This document shows, in pieces, positions 44,687-53,460 of a stretch of 64,000 nt of DNA (position 1 is its first letter; the number at the start of each line of letters is the position of its first letter). Source of the stretch: CAJXYS01 sp913063035 (lineage in GTDB: Bacteria; Pseudomonadota; Alphaproteobacteria; Rhodobacterales; Rhodobacteraceae); assembly GCF_050586465.1 (NCBI RefSeq), contig NZ_JBOCEG010000006.1:186001-250000 (forward strand). The letters run 5' to 3'. Under the pieces are notes generated by a model. It searched no databases. It had not been told where the DNA came from and saw only the letters and a program-made list of their open reading frames with translations. The translations under genes were made by a program, and so were the position numbers.

Positions 44687-45007
44687 ATGACCACCCCGCT
44701 GCATGTCCGCCGCGAACAGCTGGCCGCCCGCATGGCCGAGCTCGACGAGCATCTCCACGAGATCGAGGAAGAGCTGGACGCGACCCCCAACGCCGATGCC
44801 GAGGAGCGCGCCACCGAGCGCGAGGGCGACGAGGTGCTGGAAGGCATGGGGCTGTCCGGTCTTCGCGAACTGCGTATGATTCAGGCAGCCATTGCCCGAA
44901 TTGACGACGGTAGCTATGGAACCTGCACCAAATGCGGTGATCCGATTTCCGAGGAGCGGCTCGATCTGATACCCTATACCCCGTTCTGCCGCAATTGTGC
45001 GCGCTGA
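44687..45007 (+). CDS. DksA/TraR-family zinc-finger protein
   Basis: The 106-residue protein has an N-terminal acidic coiled coil (about residues 8-70) and a C-terminal C4 zinc finger with Cys80, Cys83, Cys101 and Cys104 (GTCTKCGDPI and FCRNC). This layout fits short TraR/DksA-type regulators that bind the RNA polymerase secondary channel. Without the DxxDA tip motif of DksA, which I do not see, it may not act as a DksA in the stringent response. An FNR-like box lies upstream. A small conserved protein follows 10 bp later. Confidence 0.84.
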   Translation: MTTPLHVRREQLAARMAELDEHLHEIEEELDATPNADAEERATEREGDEVLEGMGLSGLRELRMIQAAIARIDDGSYGTCTKCGDPISEERLDLIPYTPFCRNCAR

Positions 45008-45017
45008 GGGAGGGATC

Positions 45018-45230
45018 ATGTCATTCGAAAATCTCAAGGCAAGTGTGCGCCTGCTGATGCAGGAAATGGTCAATCGACCGGACGACGCCCACATCCTGCA
45101 GGAGCAGCTGCGCGAGAAGCTGGCGGAGATGCGGGATCTTGGCCTGCCGCTGCCCGAAGACCTCGTTCAGCTTGAAAAATACCTCGAGGACGAGGAGGGC
45201 GAGGTGCCCTTCGACAACGTCCCGCTCTGA
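45018..45230 (+). CDS. Small conserved hypothetical protein
   Basis: The 70-residue acidic protein starts MSFENLKASVRLLMQEM and is mostly helical, ending in a Glu/Asp-rich tail. It follows the zinc-finger gene by 10 bp with GAGGGA before the ATG, so the two are probably co-transcribed. I do not recognise a named family; similar small proteins occur beside DksA-like genes in this group. Its function is unknown. Confidence 0.65.
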   Translation: MSFENLKASVRLLMQEMVNRPDDAHILQEQLREKLAEMRDLGLPLPEDLVQLEKYLEDEEGEVPFDNVPL

Positions 45231-45239
45231 TCCGGCGGT

Positions 45240-46463
45240 TCAGCCGTCACGATAGGGGCGCAGTTCCGCGCGGGCGACCTGTCGCCTGTGCACGGCGTCC
45301 GGCCCGTCCGCCAGGCGCAGCGTCCGCAGATGCGCCCATTGCCGCGCGAGCGGCGTGTCCTGGCTGACGCCGGCGCCGCCGAACATCTGCACGGCCGCGT
45401 CCGTGACCTTCAGCGCCATCTCGGGGGCGACGACCTTGATCTGGTGGATCCAGGGCGCGGCGGCCCTTGCATCGCCCTGGTCCATCATCCACGCGGCCTT
45501 GAGGCAGAGCAGGCGGGCCTGTTCGATCTCCATTCTCGATTGCGCGATGATGTCGTAATTGGCGCCGAGCCGGGCAAGCGGCTCTCCGAAGGCCGTGCGG
45601 TCAAGCGACCGGCGGCACATCAGTGCCAGCGCGGCCTCTGCCTGCCCGATGGCGCGCATGCAGTGATGGATTCGCCCCGGCCCGAGCCGCCCCTGCGCGA
45701 TCTCGAAGCCGCGCCCCTCGCCCAGCAGCAGGTTCTCGGCCGGAACGCGCACGTCGGTGAACCGGATATGCATGTGTCCGTGCGGCGCGTCGTCATGGCC
45801 ATAGACCTCCATCGCGCGCAGCTTCTCGATGCCCGGCGTGTCGGCGGGCACGACGATCATGGAATGGCGCCGGTGGCGCGGGGTATCCGCGTCGCCGGTG
45901 TGCACCATGACGATGTAGACCGCGCAGCGCGGATCGCCGGCGCCCGTCGCCCACCATTTCTCGCCGTTGAGCACGTAGGCGTCGCCGTCCCGGACGCAGG
46001 ACATGGCGATATTCGTGGCGTCCGACGAGGCCACGTCCGGTTCGGTCATCAGGTAGGCCGACCGGATTTCGCCGGCCAGAAGCGGCGCGAGCCAGCGTGC
46101 CTGCATGTCGGGCGTGCCGTAGCGGGCGAAGACCTCCATGTTGCCGGTATCCGGGGCGTTGCAGTTGAAGACCTCGGGCGCGAGATGGCTCTTGCCCATC
46201 TCCTCGGCCAGGTAGGCGTATTCCACCGTGGTCAGGCCGGGGCCGCGCGCGGGGTCGGTCAGCCAGAGGTTCCAGAGCCCGCGGTCGCGGGCCGTGGCCT
46301 TGAGCCCCTCGAGGATCTCGGCCTGGCGGTCGGTATAGGCCCACCGGTCGCCCTTGGGCACCTCGGCCAGGAATTCGGCGTCCAGCGGCATGATTTCGTC
46401 CCGCACCATCGCCGCAACGCGCGCATGGAGCGGGCGCAGCCGCTCCGTCATGCCAAGGTCCAT
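45240..46463 (-). CDS. Acyl-CoA dehydrogenase, ACAD10/11-like
   Basis: The 407-residue flavoenzyme has the family domains in order: a helical N-terminal domain, the beta-domain motif around SAYLMTEPDVASSDATNIAM, and the C-terminal domain with RLARQWAHLRTLRLADGPDAVH. The end resembles the ACAD10/11 subfamily. It may oxidise a branched or hydroxy acyl-CoA. Divergent 84 bp away is a phosphotransferase-like gene, and the two domains are fused in vertebrate ACAD10/11, so a common pathway is likely. I chose ATG 46463 after GGAGGGAGGAGG. It converges with the small-protein unit. Confidence 0.85.
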   Translation of the reverse strand: MDLGMTERLRPLHARVAAMVRDEIMPLDAEFLAEVPKGDRWAYTDRQAEILEGLKATARDRGLWNLWLTDPARGPGLTTVEYAYLAEEMGKSHLAPEVFNCNAPDTGNMEVFARYGTPDMQARWLAPLLAGEIRSAYLMTEPDVASSDATNIAMSCVRDGDAYVLNGEKWWATGAGDPRCAVYIVMVHTGDADTPRHRRHSMIVVPADTPGIEKLRAMEVYGHDDAPHGHMHIRFTDVRVPAENLLLGEGRGFEIAQGRLGPGRIHHCMRAIGQAEAALALMCRRSLDRTAFGEPLARLGANYDIIAQSRMEIEQARLLCLKAAWMMDQGDARAAAPWIHQIKVVAPEMALKVTDAAVQMFGGAGVSQDTPLARQWAHLRTLRLADGPDAVHRRQVARAELRPYRDG

Positions 46464-46547
46464 CCCGGCCTCCTCCCTCCGCTTCGGGGGGACGAAAGCA
46501 GCGCCCCCGCCGCTTGTCAATCGGCACCGGGCCGCTAGCATGGCGCC

Positions 46548-47585
46548 ATGACCAGCGCGGCGGACCGGCTCGACCCGACCCTACTCGGCCCCTATCTCGA
46601 GGCGCGGATACCCGGTTTCCGCGGGCTTCGCGACATCGAGAAATTCGCCACCGGCCAGTCGAACCCCACCTACCGGCTGACCGCCGAGAGCGGCACCTGT
46701 GTCCTGCGTGCCAAGCCGCCGGGAAAGCTGTTGAAATCGGCCCACCAGGTGGAGCGGGAATACCGCGTCATGGCGGCGCTGGCGGGCAGCGCCGTGCCGG
46801 TGCCGCGGGTGCATCACCTCGCCACCGACGCCGAGTCGCCCATCGGCCGGGCCTTCTTCGTGATGGACGACGTCGCCGGGCGGATTTTCTGGGACCCGGC
46901 GCTGCCGGCCCAGACGCCCGAGGCGCGCGGCCGCGTCTACGACGCGATGAACGCAACGCTCGCGGCGCTCCACTCCGTCGACGTCGCGGCGGTGGGGCTG
47001 GCGGATTTCGGCAGGCCGGGCAACTACTTCGCGCGCCAGACCGCGCGGTGGGTGGCGCAATACCACGCCGCGGCGCGGGCGCCGCTGGCGGACATGCTCT
47101 GGCTGGCCGACAGGCTGCCGGACCGCCTGCCGCCGGATGACGGGCAGGTGGCCCTGGTGCATGGCGATTTCCGGATCGACAACATGATCTTCGCCCCCGA
47201 CGCCCCGCGGGTCGCGGCGCTGCTGGACTGGGAGCTGTCGACGCTCGGGCACCCGCTGGCCGACCTGGCCTATCAGTGCATGCAGTGGCGGATGCCCCAT
47301 GACGGCGGAATGCAGGGGCTTGGCGGCCTGGACCGTGCGGCGCTCGGACTGCCGTCGGAGGCCGACTACGTCGCGCGCTACTGCGACCGGCGCGGGATCG
47401 ACGGCATCGATGACTGGCCGGTCTACCTGGGATTCGCCTTTTTCCGGCTGGCCGCGATCCTCGAGGGGGTGGTGCGGCGCGCCGCCGACGGCAACGCCTC
47501 CAATCCCGGGACCGCGCGGCGTTACGGCGCGGCGATCCCGGTCCTGGCGCGCATGGGCCGCGCCGTCCTGGAGGAGGGCGCATGA
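46548..47585 (+). CDS. Aminoglycoside-phosphotransferase-like kinase, ACAD10/11 N-domain homologue
   Basis: The 345-residue protein has the APH kinase fold: a nucleotide-binding loop (FATGQSNPTYRL), the catalytic motif VHGDFRIDNMIF (His, Asp, Asn) and the metal motif LDWELSTLGHPLADL. It matches the kinase half of eukaryotic ACAD10/11 and the LvaA kinase of levulinate catabolism, which phosphorylates 4-hydroxyacyl-CoA before an acyl-CoA dehydrogenase acts. The dehydrogenase-like gene is its divergent neighbour. The next gene overlaps it by 4 bp. Drug resistance is unlikely. Confidence 0.83.
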   Translation: MTSAADRLDPTLLGPYLEARIPGFRGLRDIEKFATGQSNPTYRLTAESGTCVLRAKPPGKLLKSAHQVEREYRVMAALAGSAVPVPRVHHLATDAESPIGRAFFVMDDVAGRIFWDPALPAQTPEARGRVYDAMNATLAALHSVDVAAVGLADFGRPGNYFARQTARWVAQYHAAARAPLADMLWLADRLPDRLPPDDGQVALVHGDFRIDNMIFAPDAPRVAALLDWELSTLGHPLADLAYQCMQWRMPHDGGMQGLGGLDRAALGLPSEADYVARYCDRRGIDGIDDWPVYLGFAFFRLAAILEGVVRRAADGNASNPGTARRYGAAIPVLARMGRAVLEEGA

Positions 47586-48166
47586 GCGGCATCTGGCGGT
47601 TCCGCCCGGCTGGCCGGGGCGACGAGATCGTCCTGCGGCTCGGGGAGGGGCGGCTCGCGGCCGAGACGGCGGACGGCGCCGCGCTCTGGACGGTGCCGCT
47701 GGCAGAGGTCGACGCGATGCGCTTCACCGACCAGCGGCTCGGGCGGAACCGCCGCATGGGGCTGGCCCTGACCGCGGGCGACGCGACCTGCCGGGTCGCC
47801 GTCGCGGGCGGCGCCGGGCCGCGGGTTGCCGATCCCGACCGTGCCCGGTTCCTCGACCTGACCCGCGCCGTGCTCGGGAGGGTGGCGCCGGAGACCCCGG
47901 TGCGCCTCGGCGAGGATCGGCGCACCCGCGTGGCGCTGCTGGTGACCGGCGGCGCGGCGATGCTGGGCGGGCTGGCGCTCGGCGGGGGGGCCGTGCTGGC
48001 GGGGCTGCCCGGCGGCCAGCTCTTCGCCCTCGGGGTGCCGGCGGGGCTGTTGGTGGTGTCGGGCGCGGCGCTTGTCGTGACGCACCAGCCCGGTGCGCGG
48101 CGCCCCGTGGTGACCGCGGCGGACCTGGCCGCCGCGCTGGGCGACCCGCCCCGGTCCGGGGAGTAG
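47582..48166 (+). CDS. Membrane-anchored hypothetical protein
   Basis: The 194-residue protein has an N-terminal soluble beta-rich part (about residues 1-110) and two membrane helices (about 118-165), then a short basic tail. No domain is recognised. It overlaps the kinase gene by 4 bp (ATGA), so they are likely co-translated. The function is unknown. Confidence 0.6.
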   Translation: MSGIWRFRPAGRGDEIVLRLGEGRLAAETADGAALWTVPLAEVDAMRFTDQRLGRNRRMGLALTAGDATCRVAVAGGAGPRVADPDRARFLDLTRAVLGRVAPETPVRLGEDRRTRVALLVTGGAAMLGGLALGGGAVLAGLPGGQLFALGVPAGLLVVSGAALVVTHQPGARRPVVTAADLAAALGDPPRSGE

Positions 48167-48265
48167 CCAGGCCGCGCGGCGCGCGCTAGCATCATGCCAC
48201 GTCAAGAGGAGGGCGCCGGGTGCGCGTGAGAGGGGCACAGAGGCTTGGACCGGGCAGGGCGGCGC

Positions 48266-48988
48266 ATGGATGAGCCGCTGGTCCTGCTGCCCGGCATGAT
48301 GTGCGACGCGCGGCTCTTCGGGCCGCAGATCGCCGCGCTTTCGGCGACCACGACCTTGCACCTGGGGCGTTTCACGCGGGGCGAGACGATCGAGGACATG
48401 GCCGCCCAGGCTTTGGCCGCGGCCCCGGCGCGCTTTGCGCTGGCCGGCCATTCCATGGGCGCGATGGTCGCGATGGAGATGCTGCGCCGCGCACCCGAGC
48501 GGGTCTCGCGGCTGGCCCTGATGAACACCAGCCCGCTGGCCGAGACCCCTGCCGCCGCCGCGGCGCGCGAGCCGCAGATCGCGCGGGCGCGGGCCGGCCA
48601 CCTCGAAGAGGCGCTGGGCGGGGCGATTGGCCCGGAAGGCCTGGCGCCGGGCGCGCGCCGGGCCGAGGTCATGGACCTGTTGCGCGACATGGCACGGCGG
48701 CTGGGCCCGGAGGTCTTCGTCCGGCAGGCGCGGGCGATGCAGCGCCGCCCCGACCAGCAGGCGACGCTGCGCCGTGCGAAGGTGCCCGTGCTGATCCTCT
48801 GCGGCGAGATGGAGAGCCTCTACCCGGTGGTCCGTCACGAACTGATGGCGGCGCTGGTACCGGGGGCGGAGCTGCAGGTCATCGCCGGCGCGGGGCATGC
48901 GCCGAGCCTGGAACAGCCGCGCGCCGTCACCGAGGCGCTGGCGCGATGGATGCGGCTGCGGTCGCTGGCAGGCGTGCGGCAGGCCTAG
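48266..48988 (+). CDS. Alpha/beta hydrolase
   Basis: The 240-residue hydrolase has the nucleophile elbow GHSMGAMVAMEM (Ser near residue 75), a preceding LPGMMCDARLFGPQ oxyanion region, an acid-residue region VLILCGEMESLYPV and the His motif GAGHAPSLEQP near the C-terminus. It is probably an esterase or carboxylesterase. I chose the ATG at 48266; a TTG at 48245 would add seven residues. It converges with phaZ, and their stops overlap in CTAG. The substrate is unknown. Confidence 0.8.
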   Translation: MDEPLVLLPGMMCDARLFGPQIAALSATTTLHLGRFTRGETIEDMAAQALAAAPARFALAGHSMGAMVAMEMLRRAPERVSRLALMNTSPLAETPAAAAAREPQIARARAGHLEEALGGAIGPEGLAPGARRAEVMDLLRDMARRLGPEVFVRQARAMQRRPDQQATLRRAKVPVLILCGEMESLYPVVRHELMAALVPGAELQVIAGAGHAPSLEQPRAVTEALARWMRLRSLAGVRQA

Positions 48989-50238
48989 CCGGCCGCGACG
49001 GCCGCCTTGCGGCCGGAATTGGCGTCGATGAAGTCCAGCACCAGCGGCCGGATGTTGTTGCGCCAGGACTTGCCCGCGAAAATGCCGTAATGGCCGGCCT
49101 TGGGTTCGACATGGCTGGCCTTCATGCTGTCGGGCAGACCGGTCAGCAGGTCGAGCGCGGCGACGCACTGGCCGGGGGCCGAGATGTCATCCTCCGCGCC
49201 CTCGACCGTCTTGACGGCGGTGCGCGTGACCTTGCCCATATCGACCGGCTTTCCCGCGACCGTGAAGGCGTTCTGCGCGATTTCGCGTCCCTTGAAGATT
49301 CGCTCCACCGTCGAGAGGTAGAATTCCGCCGGCATGTCCATCACGGCGAGGTATTCGTCGTAGAAGGTGTTGTGGCGGTCGTGATCCCCGGCCTCGCCCT
49401 TGGCGGCGCGCAGGATCTGGTCGGTGAAGGCTCGGCTGTGGGTCTCGGCGTTCATCGACATGAAGGAGGCGAGTTGCAGAAGCCCGGGATAGACCATCCG
49501 CCCGACACCCGCGTATTTGAAGCCGACCCGCTGGATAACCATGTGCTCGAGCTGGCCCATGGTGACGCGGCGGCCGAAATCCGTGACCTCCGTCGCGTTG
49601 GCGTCGGGATCGATCGGCCCGCCGATGAGGGTCAGGGTGCGCGGCTGATCGTCGGGATACTGCTCGGCCAGGTAGGCCGTCGCGGCGAGCGTCAGCGGCG
49701 CCGGCTGGCAGATCGCGATCACATGGGTGTCGGACCCCAGTTCGCGCATGAAATCGACGAGGTAGAGCGTGTAGTCCTCGATATCGAATTTTCCAGCCGA
49801 AACAGGTATATCGCGAGCGTTGTGCCAGTCCGTCACGAAGACTTCGCAATTCGGCAGCAGGCTGAGAACGGTCTTGCGGAGCAGCGTGGCGTAATGCCCC
49901 GACATCGGCGCCACAAGCAGCACCCGCCGTTTCATCTGCTTGCGGCCGTTGACGCGGAAATGGATCAGGTCGCCGAACGGTCGTTCCATGATGGTGGCGA
50001 CGTTCACGACATATTCGCGCCCGTTGGTGACCACCGTGTCGATTCCCCAGTCGGGCTTGGCCACCATGCGCGCGAAACTGCGCTCGGTGACTTCGCCCCA
50101 GGCCGCGGCGGTGGCGAACCAGGGGTTCGGGATCATGCCGATATTCGGGTAGGAGCAGAGCGCCTTGGCGGTCGCGCCGAGCCACTGGTTGGTGATGCGC
50201 GCACTCTCCATCAAGTCGTAGGTCGCCAGGTATTTCAT
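48985..50238 (-). CDS. phaZ: Intracellular polyhydroxyalkanoate depolymerase
   Basis: The 417-residue enzyme belongs to the short-chain-length intracellular PhaZ family, which uses a Cys in a lipase-like box (VIAICQPAPLTLAAT). It degrades PHB inside the cell to hydroxybutyrate or oligomers. The N-terminal part, MKYLATYDLMESARITNQW, is well conserved, so I placed the start at ATG 50238 rather than 50406. The gene is divergent from phaC, with a 97-bp shared control region. The C-terminal segment contains KAGHYGIFAGKSWRNNI with the catalytic His. Confidence 0.93.
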   Translation of the reverse strand: MKYLATYDLMESARITNQWLGATAKALCSYPNIGMIPNPWFATAAAWGEVTERSFARMVAKPDWGIDTVVTNGREYVVNVATIMERPFGDLIHFRVNGRKQMKRRVLLVAPMSGHYATLLRKTVLSLLPNCEVFVTDWHNARDIPVSAGKFDIEDYTLYLVDFMRELGSDTHVIAICQPAPLTLAATAYLAEQYPDDQPRTLTLIGGPIDPDANATEVTDFGRRVTMGQLEHMVIQRVGFKYAGVGRMVYPGLLQLASFMSMNAETHSRAFTDQILRAAKGEAGDHDRHNTFYDEYLAVMDMPAEFYLSTVERIFKGREIAQNAFTVAGKPVDMGKVTRTAVKTVEGAEDDISAPGQCVAALDLLTGLPDSMKASHVEPKAGHYGIFAGKSWRNNIRPLVLDFIDANSGRKAAVAAG

Positions 50239-50311
50239 TGTCCCTCGCCGCAGCGTCGTCGGGGCGGTGTGTTTGTATCGTCGCTTTCCCCGACCGGTTA
50301 TCATCATTATA

Positions 50312-50323
50312 GTGCAGGTGCAG
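50312..50323. promoter_or_regulatory. PhaR-like site between phaZ and phaC
   Basis: GTGCAGGTGCAG is one base from the CTGC-N4-GCAG PhaR operator pattern. It lies in the phaZ-phaC divergent region, 13 bp before the phaC start. The single mismatch keeps confidence modest. Confidence 0.4.
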
Positions 50324-50335
50324 CAATTGGGGTCA

Positions 50336-52144
50336 ATGGCGATTATGACAAGTGAATCTGAAAAGGATCTGACCAATCTCGACCGTCTGAACGAGAACAT
50401 CGCCAAGATGGAAGAGTTGACCCAGCGACTCGTCGCGGCCCTGTCGCGGCGCCAGCCGCACGATCCGGGGCTGCATGGGCCGGGGCATGATCTCTACATG
50501 AAGGCGGCCGCCGCCTACATGGCCGAGATGATGTCCAACCCCGCCAAGATGCTGGAACACCAGGTCTCTTTCTGGGGCAAGTCGCTCAAGCACTGGGTCG
50601 AGGCACAGCAGGCGCTGCAGTCGGGCGATCTGCGTGCGCCCGAGGATCCGGGCCCGCATGACCGGCGCTTCAAGAGCGATCTCTGGGAAACGCACCCCTA
50701 CTTCAATTTCATCAAGCAGCAGTACCTGATGTCGTCCGAGGCGATCCAGAACGCCGTGCGCGACATCGACGGGCTGGACGAGGGCGACAAGCGCCGGGTC
50801 GAGTTCTTCTCGCGCCAGATCATCGAGATGATGTCCCCGGCCAACTATCTCGGCACGAATCCCGAAGCGCTCAAGCGCGCGGTCGAGACCGAGGGCGAGT
50901 CGCTCGTCCGGGGGCTCGAGAACCTGGTGCGGGACATCGAGGCGAATGACGGCGAGCTGCTTGTCACGCTCTCGGATCCGGAAGCCTTCGAGGTCGGCAC
51001 GAATCTCGCCACCAGCGAAGGCTCGGTCGTCTTCCGCAACCGCATGTTCGAGCTGATCCAGTACGCGCCCAAGACCGAAACCGTGCACCGCACGCCGCTG
51101 ATCATCTTCCCGCCCTGGATCAACAAGTTCTACATCCTCGATCTGAAGGAGCGGAACAGCCTGATCAACTGGATCGTCGAGCAGGGCTTCACGCTCTACG
51201 TCGTTAGCTGGGTGAACCCGGACGCCTCCTACGGCGATGTCGGCATGGAGACCTACGTGCAGGAAGGGTTCCTGAGTGCGATCGACGAGGTCCGCAAGAT
51301 CACCGGCGAGGATCAGGTCAACGTGGTGGGCTACTGCATCGGGGGCACGACCCTGGCGCTGGCGCTGGCCTACATGCAGAAGAAGGGCATCAAGTCCGTG
51401 CGCTCGGCCACCTTCTTCACAACGCTGACGGATTTCAGTGACACGGGCGAGATGGGCGTGTTCCTCGACGACGATTTCGTGGACGGGATCGAGCGCGAGG
51501 TTTCCGAGAAGGGGTATCTTCATTCCTTCTTCATGTCGCGCACCTTCTCCTATCTCCGGGCGAGCGACCTGGTCTACGGCCCGGCGATCCGATCCTACAT
51601 GATGGGGGAGGCCCCGCCGGCCTTCGACCTGCTGTACTGGAACGGCGATTCGACCAACCTGCCGGGGCGGTTCGTGGTCGAATACCTGCGCAAGCTCTGC
51701 CAGGACAACGCGTTCGCCGAGGGCAAGATGGAGCTTCTGGGCGAGACCCTGAGCCTCAAGGACGTGAAACTGCCGCTCTGCGCCGTGGCCTGCGAGACCG
51801 ATCACATCGCGGAATGGCGGGCCTCCTTCGACGGCATCAAGCAGATGGGCAGCCGGAACAAGTTCTTCATCCTCTCGGAATCGGGCCATATCGCGGGCAT
51901 CGTGAACCCGCCGACGAAGAACAAGTACGGCCATTACACCAGCGAGGCGAAGATGGCCGAGCTCGTGCCGGAGGAGTGGCGCGCCGGGGCGGAGTTCCAC
52001 GAGGGGTCCTGGTGGCCCCGCTGGAAGGCCTGGCTCGCGCGGCGGTCCGGCGCGCAGGTGCCCGCACGCCAGCCCGGCGGTCCCGACCATCCGGTTCTGG
52101 CACCGGCCCCCGGCACCTACGTGACGGCCGATCCGAACGCCTGA
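50336..52144 (+). CDS. phaC: Class I polyhydroxyalkanoate synthase
   Basis: The 602-residue PhaC polymerises (R)-3-hydroxyacyl-CoA into PHA. The lipase-like box GYCIGG has catalytic Cys334 (VNVVGYCIGGTTLALAL), with a His in ESGHIAGIVNPP. The Asp in CETDHIAEWR completes the triad. The N-terminal helical region carries phasin- or granule-related contacts. The start at ATG 50336 is near ATG 50345 and either is possible; the ribosome-binding site is poor. It is followed by the phasin genes downstream. Confidence 0.95.
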   Translation: MAIMTSESEKDLTNLDRLNENIAKMEELTQRLVAALSRRQPHDPGLHGPGHDLYMKAAAAYMAEMMSNPAKMLEHQVSFWGKSLKHWVEAQQALQSGDLRAPEDPGPHDRRFKSDLWETHPYFNFIKQQYLMSSEAIQNAVRDIDGLDEGDKRRVEFFSRQIIEMMSPANYLGTNPEALKRAVETEGESLVRGLENLVRDIEANDGELLVTLSDPEAFEVGTNLATSEGSVVFRNRMFELIQYAPKTETVHRTPLIIFPPWINKFYILDLKERNSLINWIVEQGFTLYVVSWVNPDASYGDVGMETYVQEGFLSAIDEVRKITGEDQVNVVGYCIGGTTLALALAYMQKKGIKSVRSATFFTTLTDFSDTGEMGVFLDDDFVDGIEREVSEKGYLHSFFMSRTFSYLRASDLVYGPAIRSYMMGEAPPAFDLLYWNGDSTNLPGRFVVEYLRKLCQDNAFAEGKMELLGETLSLKDVKLPLCAVACETDHIAEWRASFDGIKQMGSRNKFFILSESGHIAGIVNPPTKNKYGHYTSEAKMAELVPEEWRAGAEFHEGSWWPRWKAWLARRSGAQVPARQPGGPDHPVLAPAPGTYVTADPNA

Positions 52145-52177
52145 GCTCCTGTCCCGGACCGTCCCGGATCCCCATCG

Positions 52178-52240
52178 CTGCAGCGCAGAAATTTTTCTTG
52201 AAACGCTGCGCTGCAGCAGTTATGTATCCTGCAGTTGCAG
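52178..52240. promoter_or_regulatory. phaP: Three PhaR operator matches before phasin 1
   Basis: CTGC-AGC-GCAG (52178-52188), CTGC-GCT-GCAG (52206-52216) and CTGC-AGTT-GCAG (52229-52240) fit the CTGC-N3/4-GCAG pattern of PhaR binding in related bacteria. They lie 30-95 bp before the phasin start and should allow repression that is released when PHA granules titrate PhaR. Confidence 0.8.
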
Positions 52241-52271
52241 AAAAGCATTCGCACCCGCAGGAGACACGACC

Positions 52272-52727
52272 ATGGCCAAGACCACGGATTTCACCAAAGC
52301 CTTCACCGACATGATGGGCGCTTTCCCGGCCGACTTCTCGGCCATGAACGACAGCTTCAAGCACGCCGCCAGCTTCGGCGAGAAGATGTCGAAGGTCGCG
52401 CTGACCGCCGCCGAGCAGTCGGCCGACATCTCGAACAAGTGGACCAAGGACAGCCTCGCCAAGATGGCCGACCTGACCAAGGCGCAGGAAGATCCGGCCG
52501 GCTACGGCAAGGCCGCGACCGACTTCGCCTCCGCTTCGGTCGAGATGGCCGCCGAGAACATGGCCGCCTTCGCCGAGGTCGCCAAGAAGGTTCAGATGGA
52601 AAGCGTCGAGCTGATGATGGCCTCGGGCAAGGAAGCGTCCGAAGAAGCCACCGCAGCGATGAAGAAGGCCACCGCCGACGTCACCGCCGCCACCAAGAAA
52701 GCGGCGAACGCGTCGAAGGCCGCCTGA
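52272..52727 (+). CDS. phaP: Phasin, copy 1
   Basis: The 151-residue helical, Ala- and Lys-rich protein coats PHA granules. The segment SKVALTAAEQSADISNKWTKDSLAKMADLTKAQEDPAGYGKA is a typical phasin stretch with alternating amphipathic helices. A Lys/Ala tail (KKATADVTAATKKAANASKAA) ends it. It resembles copy 2 so closely that a tandem duplication is likely. Three PhaR operators precede it, and a terminator follows. Confidence 0.92.
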   Translation: MAKTTDFTKAFTDMMGAFPADFSAMNDSFKHAASFGEKMSKVALTAAEQSADISNKWTKDSLAKMADLTKAQEDPAGYGKAATDFASASVEMAAENMAAFAEVAKKVQMESVELMMASGKEASEEATAAMKKATADVTAATKKAANASKAA

Positions 52728-52786
52728 TCCAGGCGCCATTGCATGGACTGCGCCCGTGTCCTCCCACACGGTCGGCAGACGGGAAA

Positions 52787-52810
52787 ACGGGCCGCAGGGC
52801 CCGTTTTTTT
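52787..52810 (+). terminator. Rho-independent terminator of phasin 1
   Basis: A 7-bp stem (ACGGGCC at 52787-52793 with GGCCCGT at 52798-52804) and loop GCAG run into a T-tract (52804-52810). It lies about 60 bp after the gene and separates the two phasin transcripts. Confidence 0.9.
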
Positions 52811-52829
52811 GTGCCTGCAGGGAAAAATG

Positions 52830-52868
52830 CTGCGCTGCAGAAAAAATACTTGAAATGCTGCGGCGCAG
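52830..52868. promoter_or_regulatory. phaP: Two PhaR operator matches before phasin 2
   Basis: CTGC-GCT-GCAG (52830-52840) and CTGC-GGC-GCAG (52858-52868) match the PhaR pattern. They lie 60-100 bp before the second phasin start, so both phasin genes probably belong to one PhaR regulon. Confidence 0.8.
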
Positions 52869-52928
52869 CATTTATCTAGGGGTCAGACGCCGGGACACCG
52901 GCATGAAGACGACCCAGGAGAGACAGAG

Positions 52929-53357
52929 ATGACCAAGACGCAAGACTTCACCAAGACCTTCACCGACATGATGGACGCCTTCCCGGGCGACATGACCGCC
53001 ATGAACGACATGTTCCGCAACACCGCCCAGTTCAGCGAGAAGATGTCCAAGATCGCGCTCACCGCCGCCGAGCAGTCGGCCGAGATCTCGAACAAGTGGA
53101 CCAAGGACACCCTGTCCAAGATGTCCGAGGTGACCAAGGCCCAGGAAGAGCCGGCCGACTACAGCAAGGTCGCGACCGACATCGCGTCTTCCTCGGTCGA
53201 AACCGCTTCCGAGAACATGGCCGCCTTCGCCGAGATCGCCAAGCGCGTCCAGATGGAAACCATCGAGCTGATGCTGGCCGCCGGCAAGGACGCCACCGAA
53301 GAGGTGACGGCCACCGCGCAGAAAACGACCCGCGCGGCCACCAAGAAGGCCAGCTAA
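52929..53357 (+). CDS. phaP: Phasin, copy 2
   Basis: The 142-residue phasin is a near-copy of copy 1: KIALTAAEQSAEISNKWTKDTLSKM and ASENMAAFAEIAKRVQMETIELMLAAGKDATEE align along the whole length. A positively charged tail ends it. It has its own promoter region with PhaR sites and its own terminator. The difference in details such as DYSKVATDIASSSVETASE suggests specialised roles or a balance of granule coat components. Confidence 0.92.
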   Translation: MTKTQDFTKTFTDMMDAFPGDMTAMNDMFRNTAQFSEKMSKIALTAAEQSAEISNKWTKDTLSKMSEVTKAQEEPADYSKVATDIASSSVETASENMAAFAEIAKRVQMETIELMLAAGKDATEEVTATAQKTTRAATKKAS

Positions 53358-53408
53358 GCGCATTTCCAACGGTATCGCCGGCCCCCTCCCAGCCGGCGAT
53401 CCACTCTG

Positions 53409-53435
53409 GGGCAGGCCGCGCGCCTGCCCTTTCTT
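53409..53435 (+). terminator. Rho-independent terminator of phasin 2
   Basis: A perfect 8-bp stem (GGGCAGGC at 53409-53416 with its complement at 53422-53429) with loop CGCGC is followed by TTTCTTTTT. It lies about 50 bp after the phasin stop. Confidence 0.9.
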
Positions 53436-53460
53436 TTTGCAATCGGCTGGCCTAGGATCG

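Noticed and set aside
46548..47585. Aminoglycoside resistance gene
   Set aside because: The APH fold is present but the neighbouring ACAD gene and overall similarity point to the metabolic ACAD10/11-type kinase.
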